The notes under the pieces are model-generated. The model did no database searches, had not been told where the DNA came from, and saw nothing but the letters and a program-made list of their open reading frames with translations. A stretch of 64,000 bases of DNA, taken from contig NZ_HG964937.1 in the NCBI RefSeq assembly GCF_000613245.1, positions 954,122-1,018,121 of the forward strand, given 5' to 3'. The stretch is from Mycobacterium asiaticum DSM 44297 (GTDB taxonomy: Bacteria > Actinomycetota > Actinomycetes > Mycobacteriales > Mycobacteriaceae). Both the position numbers and the translations under genes were made by a program. Below, in pieces: positions 1 through 7,986 of the stretch (positions are counted from its first letter, which is position 1; every line of letters starts with the position of its first letter).

Positions 1-252
1 GTGCTGCGAACCGCGCAGTCGCTGGCCGTGATCTGCCAGGCCGGCCCGGACAGCTTCTACTACCGCGGTGAGCGCATCCGGGACGGCGCCAACATCGAAC
101 TCGCCAACGCGGTGCGGTCGTCCGGCGGCTTCGACGTGACCAACCCCGCCAACGGTGTCCGCTACGAGGTTCGTCCGCAACGACTCACCATCCGCAGCGG
201 CGGTCACGTCGACTCGGCCGAACCCGTGCTGCAGTACGCCGTGGCCAAGTGA
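1..252 (+). CDS. C-terminal end of an unrecognised protein (cut by window start)
   Basis: The reading frame is open from base 1 and stops with TGA at 250-252, so the 83 visible residues are probably only the C-terminal part of a longer gene; the GTG at base 1 need not be the true start. The visible protein is hydrophilic and mixed alpha/beta in character, with a motif around residues 17-30 (SFYYRGERIRDGA) and no membrane segment or Cys pair. I do not recognise the family. It converges with the FAD oxidase, whose stop lies 17 bases away, so the two genes share almost no terminator space. Codon usage looks like its neighbours, which supports it being coding. Confidence 0.6.
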   Translation: MLRTAQSLAVICQAGPDSFYYRGERIRDGANIELANAVRSSGGFDVTNPANGVRYEVRPQRLTIRSGGHVDSAEPVLQYAVAK

Positions 253-269
253 GCCAATAGCGCGCGTGC

Positions 270-1649
270 TCAACCCGCGCCGAAGACCACGCCCGGGTTG
301 AGGATGCCGACCGGGTCGAAGCTCTGCTTGATCCGGCGCATCAGCGCGACCTTGGCCGGGTCCTCGAGTTTGAGATAGTACGGCGTCTTGGCCCGGCCGA
401 GCCCGTGTTCCCCGGAGATTGCTCCACCCAATTCCATTGCCAGGGCGAAGATCTCGGTCATCAACTGCTTGCGCTTGGCGGTATCCTTGAGCAGGATTGC
501 CAGGTGCACGTTGCCGTCACCGGCGTGTCCGCAGCCGGCTGCCGCGCCGCCGGCCGCCGCCGCCAGATCCCGTGCGGCATTGAGGAACTTGGGCATCGCT
601 GACCTCGGCACCACAGTGTCGATGATGTCGTCCGCACCGACCGCCTTGGCCGTCCAGAATGCCTTCTCGCGTGCCTCGACCAGCCGGCGGGCCGCACTAC
701 CTTCGAGCACATAAGCATCCGCGGCACCCAACTCGGCGAGCAGCTCACCGGTGCGCTCGACGTCTTCGTCGAGCCGGTCCGACGTCCTGCCCTCAAGGGC
801 CACAACGAGATAGGCTGCACAACTGTCCCGGATGCGATCCGGAATGCCTAGTTCGAGGTTCTGGGTGTGCACCAGGCCGGCCATGGTCATGTTGTCGAGG
901 TATTCGAGTATGTAGGGGGCGAGTCCGCTGGCAAGGATGGCGGGTACCGCGGTCATGACCTGGTCGAAGTCGGCGAACGGGGCAAGCACGGTGGCGCTGT
1001 GGGCCGCCCGCGGATGGAGCTTGACGATGACCTCGGTGGCCAACGCCAGGGTGCCTTCGGAGCCGATGATCAGCTGGGTCAGGTCGTAACCCGTTGACAC
1101 CTTTGCGATTTTGCCACCGGTTCGGATGATCTCACCGGTCGGCAGCACCGCCTGCAGGCCAAGCACGTTGTGTCGCGCGACCCCATACTTGACCGCGCGC
1201 ATGCCGCCTGCGTTTGTTCCGACGTTGCCGCCGACACTGGAGGACAGCTCGCCGGGATACACCATGTAGCGAAGTCCGAATTCGTCGGTCGCCGCGTCGA
1301 GTTCGGTCAGCGTCACTCCCGGCTGGACCACGGCGACCTGGTTGGTGGTGTCGACTTCCAGCACCGCGTTCATCCGCTCGAAGGAGATCAGCAACCCGCC
1401 GGCCTCGGGCCGCGCCGCCCCGGACAGGCCGCAGCCCGAGCCGCGCGCCGTCACCGGGATGGTGTGTTCTGCGGCGGTCTTGAGCAGTTGGGCGACTTCC
1501 TCGGCGCTGGCCGGCTTGGCCACATACGCCGGCGCCTGCGGTGGTTGTGTCAGCTCTTCGTCGTGGGAGTAATCCTCCGGGATCGAATCGCCGGTCAGCA
1601 GGTTGTTCTCGCCCACGATTTTTGCGAACCGCGCCGTCATGTCACTCAT
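270..1649 (-). CDS. FAD-linked oxidase, GlcD/D-lactate dehydrogenase-like
   Basis: 459 residues, full length for the family. The N-terminal half is a PCMH-type FAD-binding domain: PVTARGSGCGLSG (near residue 62), a GELSSSVGGNVGTNAGGMR stretch and GSEGTLALATEV are the usual flavin contacts. The C-terminal FAD-oxidase domain shows GHAGDGNVHLAIL, SGEHGLGRAK and FDPVGILNPG, the last being the typical end of glycolate oxidase GlcD and D-2-hydroxyacid dehydrogenases. It would oxidise a 2-hydroxyacid with FAD; the substrate cannot be read from sequence. Length and order resemble M. tuberculosis Rv2280 (from memory). It is followed upstream by a P450 on the same strand, 54 bases away, so co-transcription is possible. 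Confidence 0.9.
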   Translation of the reverse strand: MSDMTARFAKIVGENNLLTGDSIPEDYSHDEELTQPPQAPAYVAKPASAEEVAQLLKTAAEHTIPVTARGSGCGLSGAARPEAGGLLISFERMNAVLEVDTTNQVAVVQPGVTLTELDAATDEFGLRYMVYPGELSSSVGGNVGTNAGGMRAVKYGVARHNVLGLQAVLPTGEIIRTGGKIAKVSTGYDLTQLIIGSEGTLALATEVIVKLHPRAAHSATVLAPFADFDQVMTAVPAILASGLAPYILEYLDNMTMAGLVHTQNLELGIPDRIRDSCAAYLVVALEGRTSDRLDEDVERTGELLAELGAADAYVLEGSAARRLVEAREKAFWTAKAVGADDIIDTVVPRSAMPKFLNAARDLAAAAGGAAAGCGHAGDGNVHLAILLKDTAKRKQLMTEIFALAMELGGAISGEHGLGRAKTPYYLKLEDPAKVALMRRIKQSFDPVGILNPGVVFGAG

Positions 1650-1703
1650 CGGCCTGCCCTTCTCGCCACTTGTGCGCGGTTCACTTTACGTTCGCACACG
1701 CCC

Positions 1704-2951
1704 CTACGGTGTGAAGGTGACCGGCAGCTTGCCCAGGCCGGTCATGCTCGGGTTGCCCAAGTATTGGCGAACGCCATCGAGATCTACTCGGTAGTCCGGG
1801 ATCCGGTCGAGGACCGCCTTGACCATGACCTCGGACATCGTTCTGGCCAAATGCGATCCGATGCACCGATGGGGTCCGAGACCGAAGGCGAGATGGCGAT
1901 TAGGCGAGCGGTCCAGGACGATCTCGTCGGGTCTGTCGAACTCGGTCTCGTCGTGGTTGGCGGCGAGCCAGCTGATGATTACGCGGTCGTTGCGCCGGAG
2001 CCGTCGGCCGGCTACCTCAACGTCGCGGGTCACCGTGCGGCTCAGTTGCTGGTTGACCGAGAAGAAGCGCAGGAACTCGTCCGTCGCGGTGCGGTAGAGC
2101 TCGGGCTGATCGATGAGTCGCCGGCGCAGGTCCGGGTGGGTGCCCAAGTGCAGCAGGGTAAGTGCGGTCTGTGACGTCGTGGTGTCGACGCCGCCGCCGA
2201 TGAGATTCCACAGGATGCCGAGCAGTTGCTCGTCGGTGAGGCGGTGGCCGTCGAATTCGAACTGCAGGAGGAAACTGGTGACGTCGTCGTGCGGATCGAC
2301 CCGTCGGGCAGCGGCGAACTCGAGGACGCCTTGCATCAATCCTGGGACCTCGGCGATCGCGTCGGCGTACTCCGGGCTGTCCTGGGGAACGGCCATGACG
2401 GAGTGGAAGAGGTTTGCATAGCGCTGCCAATCGTCGTAGGGCAGCCCTATCAGCTTCATGGTGAGGATGGCGGGGACCGGACTGGCGTAGTTCAGCACCA
2501 GGTCCATTCGGCCATCGGCAACATGCCGATCGAGGAATCCGTGGGCGAGTTCGTCCATGAACGGCCGCAACCGCTGGACGGCTCCGGGCGAGAAGAACGG
2601 CGCCAAACCGTGCCGCAGCGCCTGATGGTAAGGGCCGTCGACCTCGCCGATGCCCAGGGCTGGTTGCCCTGCCGGGCGGGGGACACCCATCTCACCCTGA
2701 TAGTCGATGCCGTCCGGTGAGCCCGGGTCGTACTTATGCGCGAACGTCTCGCCGTCCCGGGCGACCTGGCTGACCGCCGCATAGCTGGTGAGAAACCAGA
2801 AGCCGCCGTAGTTGGTGTTCCACGCGACGGGGCAGCTGCGTCGGAGCTCGGCGCTGATCTCGAGCTCGTTGAGGTTGAAATCGTCGCTGTGGTGGTCGAA
2901 GCCGACGATGGCATCGTCCGGTATGTCCGCGTGGGTGGGGACTCGAGCCAT
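1704..2951 (-). CDS. cytochrome P450
   Basis: 415 residues, normal length for a soluble bacterial P450. The I-helix oxygen-binding segment is GGGVDTTTS (about residue 250), the K-helix ExxR is EFLR, and the haem loop is AFGLGPHRCIGSHLAR with Cys as the thiolate ligand. No membrane anchor is present, as expected for actinobacterial P450s that use ferredoxin partners; no ferredoxin gene lies beside it. The start ATG is the first in frame and follows a divergent 86-base gap to the VOC gene. I cannot assign a CYP family by eye; it is not the CYP124 encoded further right. The substrate is unknown, though neighbouring lipid and hydroxyacid enzymes suggest oxidative catabolism (inference). Confidence 0.92.
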   Translation of the reverse strand: MARVPTHADIPDDAIVGFDHHSDDFNLNELEISAELRRSCPVAWNTNYGGFWFLTSYAAVSQVARDGETFAHKYDPGSPDGIDYQGEMGVPRPAGQPALGIGEVDGPYHQALRHGLAPFFSPGAVQRLRPFMDELAHGFLDRHVADGRMDLVLNYASPVPAILTMKLIGLPYDDWQRYANLFHSVMAVPQDSPEYADAIAEVPGLMQGVLEFAAARRVDPHDDVTSFLLQFEFDGHRLTDEQLLGILWNLIGGGVDTTTSQTALTLLHLGTHPDLRRRLIDQPELYRTATDEFLRFFSVNQQLSRTVTRDVEVAGRRLRRNDRVIISWLAANHDETEFDRPDEIVLDRSPNRHLAFGLGPHRCIGSHLARTMSEVMVKAVLDRIPDYRVDLDGVRQYLGNPSMTGLGKLPVTFTP

Positions 2952-3037
2952 CCAGCCGCCTTCTCTGCTTTTCGAGGCGCTACCGCTATTCGGCTATCTT
3001 TGCACTGTTAGGGGCCCGGCTGGTAGCGGAGGCTGTA

Positions 3038-3490
3038 ATGGGAACGCAGCGATCGGTTTTCAACCATGTCGGGTTGTGCGTCAGCGACCGCGCGCGGTCA
3101 CGGCGGTTTTACGAGGGGCTGCTGGGCTTCGAGTACTGGTGGGAACTCGATGCCCCCGACGACGGAACGGACCGGCTGCTTCAGTTGGACCCGCCGGTCG
3201 GGTTGCACGCCACCTACCTGGTGCGGGACGGGCTGGTGCTGGAGCTGCTCGACTACTCGGGCCGCTCGGTGCATGCCGGGCCGGCCCGGGCGATGGATCA
3301 TGTCGGTCTGACCCATCTGTCCTTCTCGGTCGCCGACCTGGGCGGTGTGCTGAACCGGGTGGCGGAGTTCGGCGGCGAGGTGGTCGGCGGGACCGAGTCG
3401 GTGACGTCGGCGATGGTGCGCGATCCCGACGGGCAATTGTTGGAGCTACTGGCGGACGGGTGGCTGGCCGCGCTCCCGCCGCGTCCCTGA
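3038..3490 (+). CDS. VOC-superfamily (glyoxalase/dioxygenase fold) protein
   Basis: 150 residues, the usual size of a two-module VOC (vicinal oxygen chelate) protein. Each half opens with the metal-ligand style motif: NHVGLCVSD at residues 8-16 and DHVGLTHLSFSVAD at about 87-100; a candidate Glu ligand lies in LVLELLDYSG and another in LLELLADG near the end. The family includes glyoxalase I, methylmalonyl-CoA epimerase, extradiol dioxygenases and antibiotic-binding proteins, and the sequence does not decide which. The start ATG has GGAG a few bases upstream (GCGGAGGC). The gene is divergent from the P450, with 86 bases between, so the two may share a control region. Confidence 0.85.
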   Translation: MGTQRSVFNHVGLCVSDRARSRRFYEGLLGFEYWWELDAPDDGTDRLLQLDPPVGLHATYLVRDGLVLELLDYSGRSVHAGPARAMDHVGLTHLSFSVADLGGVLNRVAEFGGEVVGGTESVTSAMVRDPDGQLLELLADGWLAALPPRP

Positions 3491-3553
3491 TTTCGACGCG
3501 CGGACAAGCGCGCCTCACCGAAAAGTCTCAACTACAGCTTTACCCTTTCCCTC

Positions 3554-3820
3554 GTGACGGTCGGGGAGTGCTTACTTCTGCCAGGGTTCGAGGTGCTGTC
3601 GGCACTGGATTTCGACTGCGAGATTCCGTGCATCTGCCGAAAGTTCTGCGGGGAGGCAGACCATTCGGCGGACTGGTGGATAACGCTCTCGTGTGGGTGC
3701 CGATACCCGTTCTGCAACAAGGCATTACGGATATCAAGGATGCGGTTGAAGATCCGCCCGCTGACGTGCCGGTTGTGTTCGGCGGATGACATCGTGATCA
3801 CCCGGGTGCGGCGGACCTAG
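3554..3820 (+). CDS. small Cys-rich protein, possible zinc-binding
   Basis: Candidate gene of 88 residues starting at GTG 3554. It has an ordered set of cysteines: DCEIPCICRKFCGEADHSA at about residues 20-39, then LSCGCRYPFC, then LTCRLC, followed by a short VITRVRR tail. The CxxxCxC, CGC and CxxC spacing with one His looks like one or two structural zinc sites, as in small treble-clef or RING-like domains; this is inference. WWITLSCGCRYPFC resembles short conserved actinobacterial proteins I have seen but cannot name. No convincing Shine-Dalgarno precedes the GTG, so it may be leaderless. It lies between the VOC gene and the convergent PknD-like kinase, and the coding prediction rests mainly on the Cys pattern. 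Confidence 0.6.
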   Translation: MTVGECLLLPGFEVLSALDFDCEIPCICRKFCGEADHSADWWITLSCGCRYPFCNKALRISRMRLKIRPLTCRLCSADDIVITRVRRT

Positions 3821-3834
3821 TCCGCCGCACTTCT

Positions 3835-5787
3835 TCACTTTTTCCGGAGCGCCACGATCTGGTTGTTACGCCCACCGACGTAGACGGTCCCCACGTTGTC
3901 GACCGCCAAACCCCACGGGTTCTGCAGTCCGGTGAAATGCAACTCCTCCTGTGTGGAGGAGCCGGCCGGCAGTTTGAGCGTCCGGCTGTTGCCGGTGTCG
4001 GTGACGTAGACGGCACCCTGGCTGTCCAGCGTGACGCCGCCCGGCTGCTTCAGGCCGGTAAACGGCAGTGCTACTTGCTTCTTGGTGTCGGTGGGCAACA
4101 TCAGCACCCGGTTGTTGCCGCCGTCGGACACATACACCGTTCCGCCGCTGTTGACCACCAGGCCGGTCGGCGCGCTCAGCCCGGTGAATGGCACCTCGGT
4201 TTGCGCATTCGACCCGGCAGCCAGTGCCACCACGCGATTGTTGGCCGTGTCGGTCACGTACACGGTGCGGCTGCCGTCCACCGACAGCCCGGTCGGATTG
4301 CCGAGGTCGTGGAATTGCAGTACTTCCTGCTTCTGCGAGCCTGAGCGCAGCACCAGCACCCGCTTGTTGCCCGCGTCGTTGACGTAGACCGTGCCGGTGT
4401 TGTCCGCGGTGACTCCGGTCGGATAGTTCAGGCCCTCGAAGGGCAAAACGACTGGCTCGTTGGCGCCCGCGAACAGCGCCAGGATCCGGTTCTTCGGGGT
4501 GTCGGCGACGTACACCGTGCCGCCGCTGTCCACCGATAGGCCCTGAGGGTCACGCAGTCCGGTGAAAGGCAGCGTCACCTGCTCGAACTCGTCGCCTTTA
4601 GGACTGGGCTGATTGACGAAAACCACGGTCACGATGGCCACCACCACGGCCAACAGCGCGGCTGTGATGGCCACGGCCTTCCGCCGCCACCAGGGTCGCG
4701 CCGGTTTCGGCGGCGTCGCGGGCGGTCGGGCGGCAGGCTCCGGCCGTGGCGGCGAGTAGACCGGTGGCACCGGGCGGGCCATGGTCGGGGTGGGGTCGAG
4801 TTGCCGCGGTGACGGTGGTGGTGGGCTCGGCGGCGGGGGTGGCTGCGGGGGCGGCGTTTGCGGGGGTGGCCGCTGGGGCAGGCCACGGCCATCGGAGCGG
4901 GTGTCGAAGTGCACGTGGTACGGATTGTTCGCCGGCTGGGTTCGGACCGGCGGCGGCACCCTGGTGGGGATGGGCATGGTCATAGCGCTCTGGGCTGCTT
5001 GGGCGAACTCCACCGCGGTGCTGTAGCGATCGTTGGGATGTTTGGCCATGCCCTTGGCGATGACGGAGTCCAAGCCCGCCGGCAACTCGGGAATCGTGCT
5101 CGACGGCCGCGGCGGGGGAGTCCGCAGGTGGCCGCCGATCTGTTGTTCCAAGGTGTTGCCGGGGAACGGTGACTGGGCGGTCAAGCACTCGTAAAGCACG
5201 CAGGCCAGCGAGTAGACATCGGAGCGGGCGTCGGCGTTGTCGCCGCTGAATCGCTCCGGCGCCATGTAATGGTAGGTGCCGATCACGTCACCGACCTTCG
5301 TTAGGGCCAAATCGCCTGCGGCGCGCGCGATTCCGAAGTCGATGAGATAGGCGAAGTCGTCGGCGTCGATCATGATGTTGGAGGGCTTCACATCCCGGTG
5401 CAGCAGCCCGTCCTTGTGCGCGGCATGCAACGCCTTGGCGGTCTGCCCGATGATGTGCACCGCGCGATCCGGTGGCAGCGGCCCGTGACTGAGCACCGTC
5501 TCCAGGTCATGGCCTTCGATCAGGCGCATGTCGACGAACAGTCGCCCATTGATCTCGCCATAGGTGTGAATGGGGATGAGGTGTGGGCTGTTCAACCGCG
5601 CGGTGGCGTGGGCTTCCCGACGGAAGCGTTGCTGGAAGACGTTGTCGTTGGAGATCTCGGTCGGCAGGATTTTGAGCGCAACAACCCGGTCGGTGTCCGT
5701 GTCATAGGCGCGCCAGACCTCGCCCATGCCGCCACGGCCCATCAACTCGATCAGCCGGTACCGCCCGAACGGCGTTCCCTCCAACAA
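3835..5787 (-). CDS. PknD-like Ser/Thr protein kinase with extracellular NHL beta-propeller
   Basis: 650 residues, close to M. tuberculosis PknD (664). Order: kinase domain (about 1-270) with glycine loop GRGGMGEVW, VALKIL lysine, catalytic LLHRDVKPSNIMI, LIDFGIARA and APERF; a proline-rich linker (about 280-365); one membrane segment (AVAITAALLAVVVAIVTVVF, about 373-392); then about six propeller blades, each with a GLxxPxGLxVD..GTVYVxD pattern. The intracellular kinase would phosphorylate proteins in response to a ligand bound by the propeller outside the membrane. The start is a tandem TTG TTG right after a strong AGGAGGG, an uncommon start. PknD in M. tuberculosis lies by phosphate-transport genes; that context is absent here, so this is a paralogue or relocated copy. 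Confidence 0.9.
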   Translation of the reverse strand: MLEGTPFGRYRLIELMGRGGMGEVWRAYDTDTDRVVALKILPTEISNDNVFQQRFRREAHATARLNSPHLIPIHTYGEINGRLFVDMRLIEGHDLETVLSHGPLPPDRAVHIIGQTAKALHAAHKDGLLHRDVKPSNIMIDADDFAYLIDFGIARAAGDLALTKVGDVIGTYHYMAPERFSGDNADARSDVYSLACVLYECLTAQSPFPGNTLEQQIGGHLRTPPPRPSSTIPELPAGLDSVIAKGMAKHPNDRYSTAVEFAQAAQSAMTMPIPTRVPPPVRTQPANNPYHVHFDTRSDGRGLPQRPPPQTPPPQPPPPPSPPPPSPRQLDPTPTMARPVPPVYSPPRPEPAARPPATPPKPARPWWRRKAVAITAALLAVVVAIVTVVFVNQPSPKGDEFEQVTLPFTGLRDPQGLSVDSGGTVYVADTPKNRILALFAGANEPVVLPFEGLNYPTGVTADNTGTVYVNDAGNKRVLVLRSGSQKQEVLQFHDLGNPTGLSVDGSRTVYVTDTANNRVVALAAGSNAQTEVPFTGLSAPTGLVVNSGGTVYVSDGGNNRVLMLPTDTKKQVALPFTGLKQPGGVTLDSQGAVYVTDTGNSRTLKLPAGSSTQEELHFTGLQNPWGLAVDNVGTVYVGGRNNQIVALRKK

Positions 5788-6101
5788 GCCCTCCTATCTA
5801 AAGGATCAGATCCTGACGCGGCCCATGCAAGTCACACCAAATTCTTACGTTACGGGCCACCTTCCGCGCCTGATTTCTGACCGTTCATTAATGAATTTAG
5901 TCAGCGAGGTACCTTTAGCGCCATTAAATCGCCTGTTGACAGGCCGTTCCTACGTCAACCCTACTTCCGGCGAACCCGGCCGTCTCCCAATGCCACTGCG
6001 GCCCAGAGAATTCCGAAATGCGTACTGCCAAGGTCCGAGATTGGGATCGGTAGCCGGGCGGGCCCCGTGGACTGTCGACACAAGGCGGGAGCAGGTGAAG
6101 C
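5788..6101. promoter_or_regulatory. divergent AT-rich control region with two short palindromes
   Basis: The 314 bases between the PknD-like kinase and the lipoprotein gene hold no gene. The central part (about 5870-5960) is far more AT-rich than the rest of the window. It contains a perfect 12-bp palindrome TTCATTAATGAA (5884-5895) and a second one, GCCTGT-TG-ACAGGC (5931-5944), which also contains a TTGACA-like -35 hexamer. These are candidate operator or promoter elements; no regulator is identified. Confidence 0.45.
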
Positions 6102-6898
6102 ATGAAGCCACGTACCGTAATGGCGGTCGCGGGCGCTGCGATTTTGGTGGTGGGTTGTTCGACGCACCGAGTCGTCTCGCCACCCGCGGTGACGCGGCCG
6201 GTCGAGCCAACCACCGTGGCGCAGCTGTGCGATGCCCAGAAGTGGCCGCGGCCCGTTCCTGACGTGGTCGGGCGTCTCCTCTACCAGGTCAAGGACGGTT
6301 CGCTGGGCTGCTGGGACCATATCCGGGCGGTGGCCCCGGACGGGCACGACCCGCTCAGCCAACCGACGCGGCCCAGCCACGGCCAAGAGAAGGCTTATCG
6401 CATCAGCGCTGTCTCGCCCGCCGTTGGGACTCCGGTCGACCGCCACGGCATCGTGACGGTCGAGCTGGTCGAGGCCGATGCGTCGGCGCCATCGGGACTT
6501 CGGCCGTGTGACTGGGTGACCGCGGCGGAAGCAGCCGAGTCCTGGGCGGGTCGGTCACCGCGGAACCGTTGGGCGACCAGACCGGATCGGTCGATATCGC
6601 CTGCATCTACGACAAACCCGTCGACGTGGGGGACGGCGTGGAAATCGATCTACAAGTGCCCGGGGCGTTTCCCGTCGATGCTGCGAGCCAATTTGGGCTT
6701 GCGACGTCGTCTGGCGGCACCGGCGTCGACGGGATCGGCGTTCGGGCCGCCTGCGTCTACGAATCGACGACCACCCCACCGTCGACAACGCTGGTGGTGC
6801 TGCTCAACCGTGATCGGCTGTTTCGGGTCACCCAGGGCTATGCGTCCTGCAACACGCTGAAACGCTTCGCGCAGTTGGCAATTGGGCGCATTGGCTGA
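6102..6898 (+). pseudogene. DUF3558-like lipoprotein with PASTA-like segment, frameshifted
   Basis: The first part starts at ATG 6102 with a lipoprotein signal (AGAAILVVGC, lipobox Cys at residue 19), then a PASTA-like stretch (VPDVVGRLL ... GTPVDRHGIVTVELVE) and the opening of a DUF3558-type domain (RPCDWVTAAEAAE). The frame is lost at about 6539-6540. One base downstream in register the same domain continues (LGGSVTAEPLGDQ ... ACIYDKP ... ACVYESTT ... LFRVTQGYASCNTL) and ends at 6898. Restoring one base would read AEVLGG, the usual family sequence. It is therefore a one-base deletion, either a recent null mutation or a sequencing indel. The product would be an exported surface lipoprotein of unknown role, next to two kinases and cell-wall hydrolases. 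Confidence 0.75.
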
Positions 6899-6906
6899 CC
6901 ACGCCT

Positions 6907-7401
6907 TTACTGCGAGCGCCGATGCAGCCAGACGAAATCATCAATGCCCGCCAGTTGCAGCATTATTCGGGATCGTATCGGCCAGGCACGCAGCGGCTGT
7001 GGGCCGGAGACGATCTCCGGCTTCTCCAACGCGAGGTTGCGACCTTTCCAGGTCAAAGTCCCCGATCCGGCGACGTTGATGTTGCGGTACCAGTCGGTGC
7101 CGGGCCCATAAGTCAACGGCAGCAGGAACCCGTCTCCGTAGCCGGTCACACCCACTGACGTCTGGTAGTTGCGGCCACTGCGCCGTCCGACGTGGGTGAG
7201 CAGGCCGACGGTCGATACTCGCGTTCCGGAAAACCGGCGTGTCAGCACGTTGTAGGTCTTGAGCAACCGCCGGAAAGCCCTGTGGGAGAGCAGCGATTCC
7301 CGACGCCGCCGAAACACCCGCAGCAACACCACCATCGAAAGCGGCAGGATCGCCAGCGCCGACCCGGCGGCGGCGATGCGGCTGAACCGCTTGTCGGGCA
7401 A
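6907..7401 (-). CDS. deazaflavin (F420)-dependent oxidoreductase, Ddn/DUF385 family
   Basis: Contains the family core VGLLTHVGRRSGRNYQTSVGV (its two halves quoted here as HVGRRSGRNYQT and TSVGV), followed by GDGFLLPLTYGPGTDWYRNI and an A/G-rich C-terminal part. Family members such as Ddn and FGD-like FDORs use reduced F420 or FMN to reduce quinones, biliverdin or xenobiotics; the substrate here is unknown. I choose TTG 7401, which lies ten bases beyond the stop of the secreted-protein gene on the same strand; the longer frame from 7464 would overlap that gene by 53 bases. ATG 7335 (142 residues) is an alternative. Residues 15-25 may form a short membrane-associating helix. It converges on the frameshifted lipoprotein with 8 bases between. 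Confidence 0.75.
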   Translation of the reverse strand: MPDKRFSRIAAAGSALAILPLSMVVLLRVFRRRRESLLSHRAFRRLLKTYNVLTRRFSGTRVSTVGLLTHVGRRSGRNYQTSVGVTGYGDGFLLPLTYGPGTDWYRNINVAGSGTLTWKGRNLALEKPEIVSGPQPLRAWPIRSRIMLQLAGIDDFVWLHRRSQ

Positions 7402-7411
7402 TGGGTTTGGC

Positions 7412-7834
7412 CTAGCCGAGGTCGAAGGAGTCCCGCGAGACCCGGAAGTAGTGCCCGCTGGCACTGTCGGTGCACTTCATGCCGGCCTGCTCGCTGCTCG
7501 CACAGGTGATGGAGCCGGCGGAGATCGTTTGCCCGTAGGCGAGTGCCGGCTCACCTGGCAGCTGCAAAGTGTCGCCGTGGCACTCGATGGCACCGGGTTT
7601 GCCGGGGCTCAGCGTGAACCGGCTGCCCCAGGCAATGTGCTGAGCGCACTCGGGAGGCGGTGGTGGGGTGTAGGTGTATTCGCGGATGTCGCAGGCGGCG
7701 CCGTCCGCGGCGATGATGCAGAAGATGTTGCCGGACGGCGATTGGAAATACTTGGAGTCCGCATGCGCGATTGCCGGCAGCGCAATGGTTGCTGCGGCGG
7801 CGGTGGTGATCAGCGCCAGCTGCATGATTCGCAT
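7412..7834 (-). CDS. small secreted protein with Sec signal peptide
   Basis: 140 residues. An N-terminal signal peptide is clear: positive start, alanine-rich core LALITTAAAATIALPA and a likely AHA-DS cleavage at about residue 26. The mature part has six cysteines (in FCIIA, ACDIR, ECAQH, ECHG, TCASS, KCTDS), consistent with disulfides outside the membrane, and a short poly-proline stretch TPPPPPEC. The ending YFRVSRDSF resembles a family of mycobacterial secreted proteins of unknown function that open with FQSPSGNIFC. No enzyme motif is visible. It is divergent from the amidase gene and shares with it a control region holding a large palindrome; the F420-type gene follows it closely, so the two are probably co-transcribed. 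Confidence 0.8.
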   Translation of the reverse strand: MRIMQLALITTAAAATIALPAIAHADSKYFQSPSGNIFCIIAADGAACDIREYTYTPPPPPECAQHIAWGSRFTLSPGKPGAIECHGDTLQLPGEPALAYGQTISAGSITCASSEQAGMKCTDSASGHYFRVSRDSFDLG

Positions 7835-7880
7835 CGCTTGGTCTTAGCACGCCAAGTGGTCGGTGGCGAGCGGTAACTTC

Positions 7881-7940
7881 CGCGAACCGAACCGCACTGC
7901 GAAAATGAGCGGCCGATTTCGCAGTGGGGTTCGGTTCGCG
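7881..7940. repeat. 24-bp inverted repeat in the divergent promoter region
   Basis: Two 24-base arms, 7881-7904 and 7917-7940, are reverse complements with one mismatch (7893 against 7928), around a 12-base centre. Each arm contains a tandem GAACC unit. The repeat occupies most of the space between the secreted-protein gene and the amidase, so it could be a dimeric operator for both or a cruciform/hairpin in the amidase leader. Confidence 0.8.
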
Positions 7941-7986
7941 GAGGAGTGAGGGGCAGTGCGGCCCGGCCGGTTGTTACCATCGCGCG

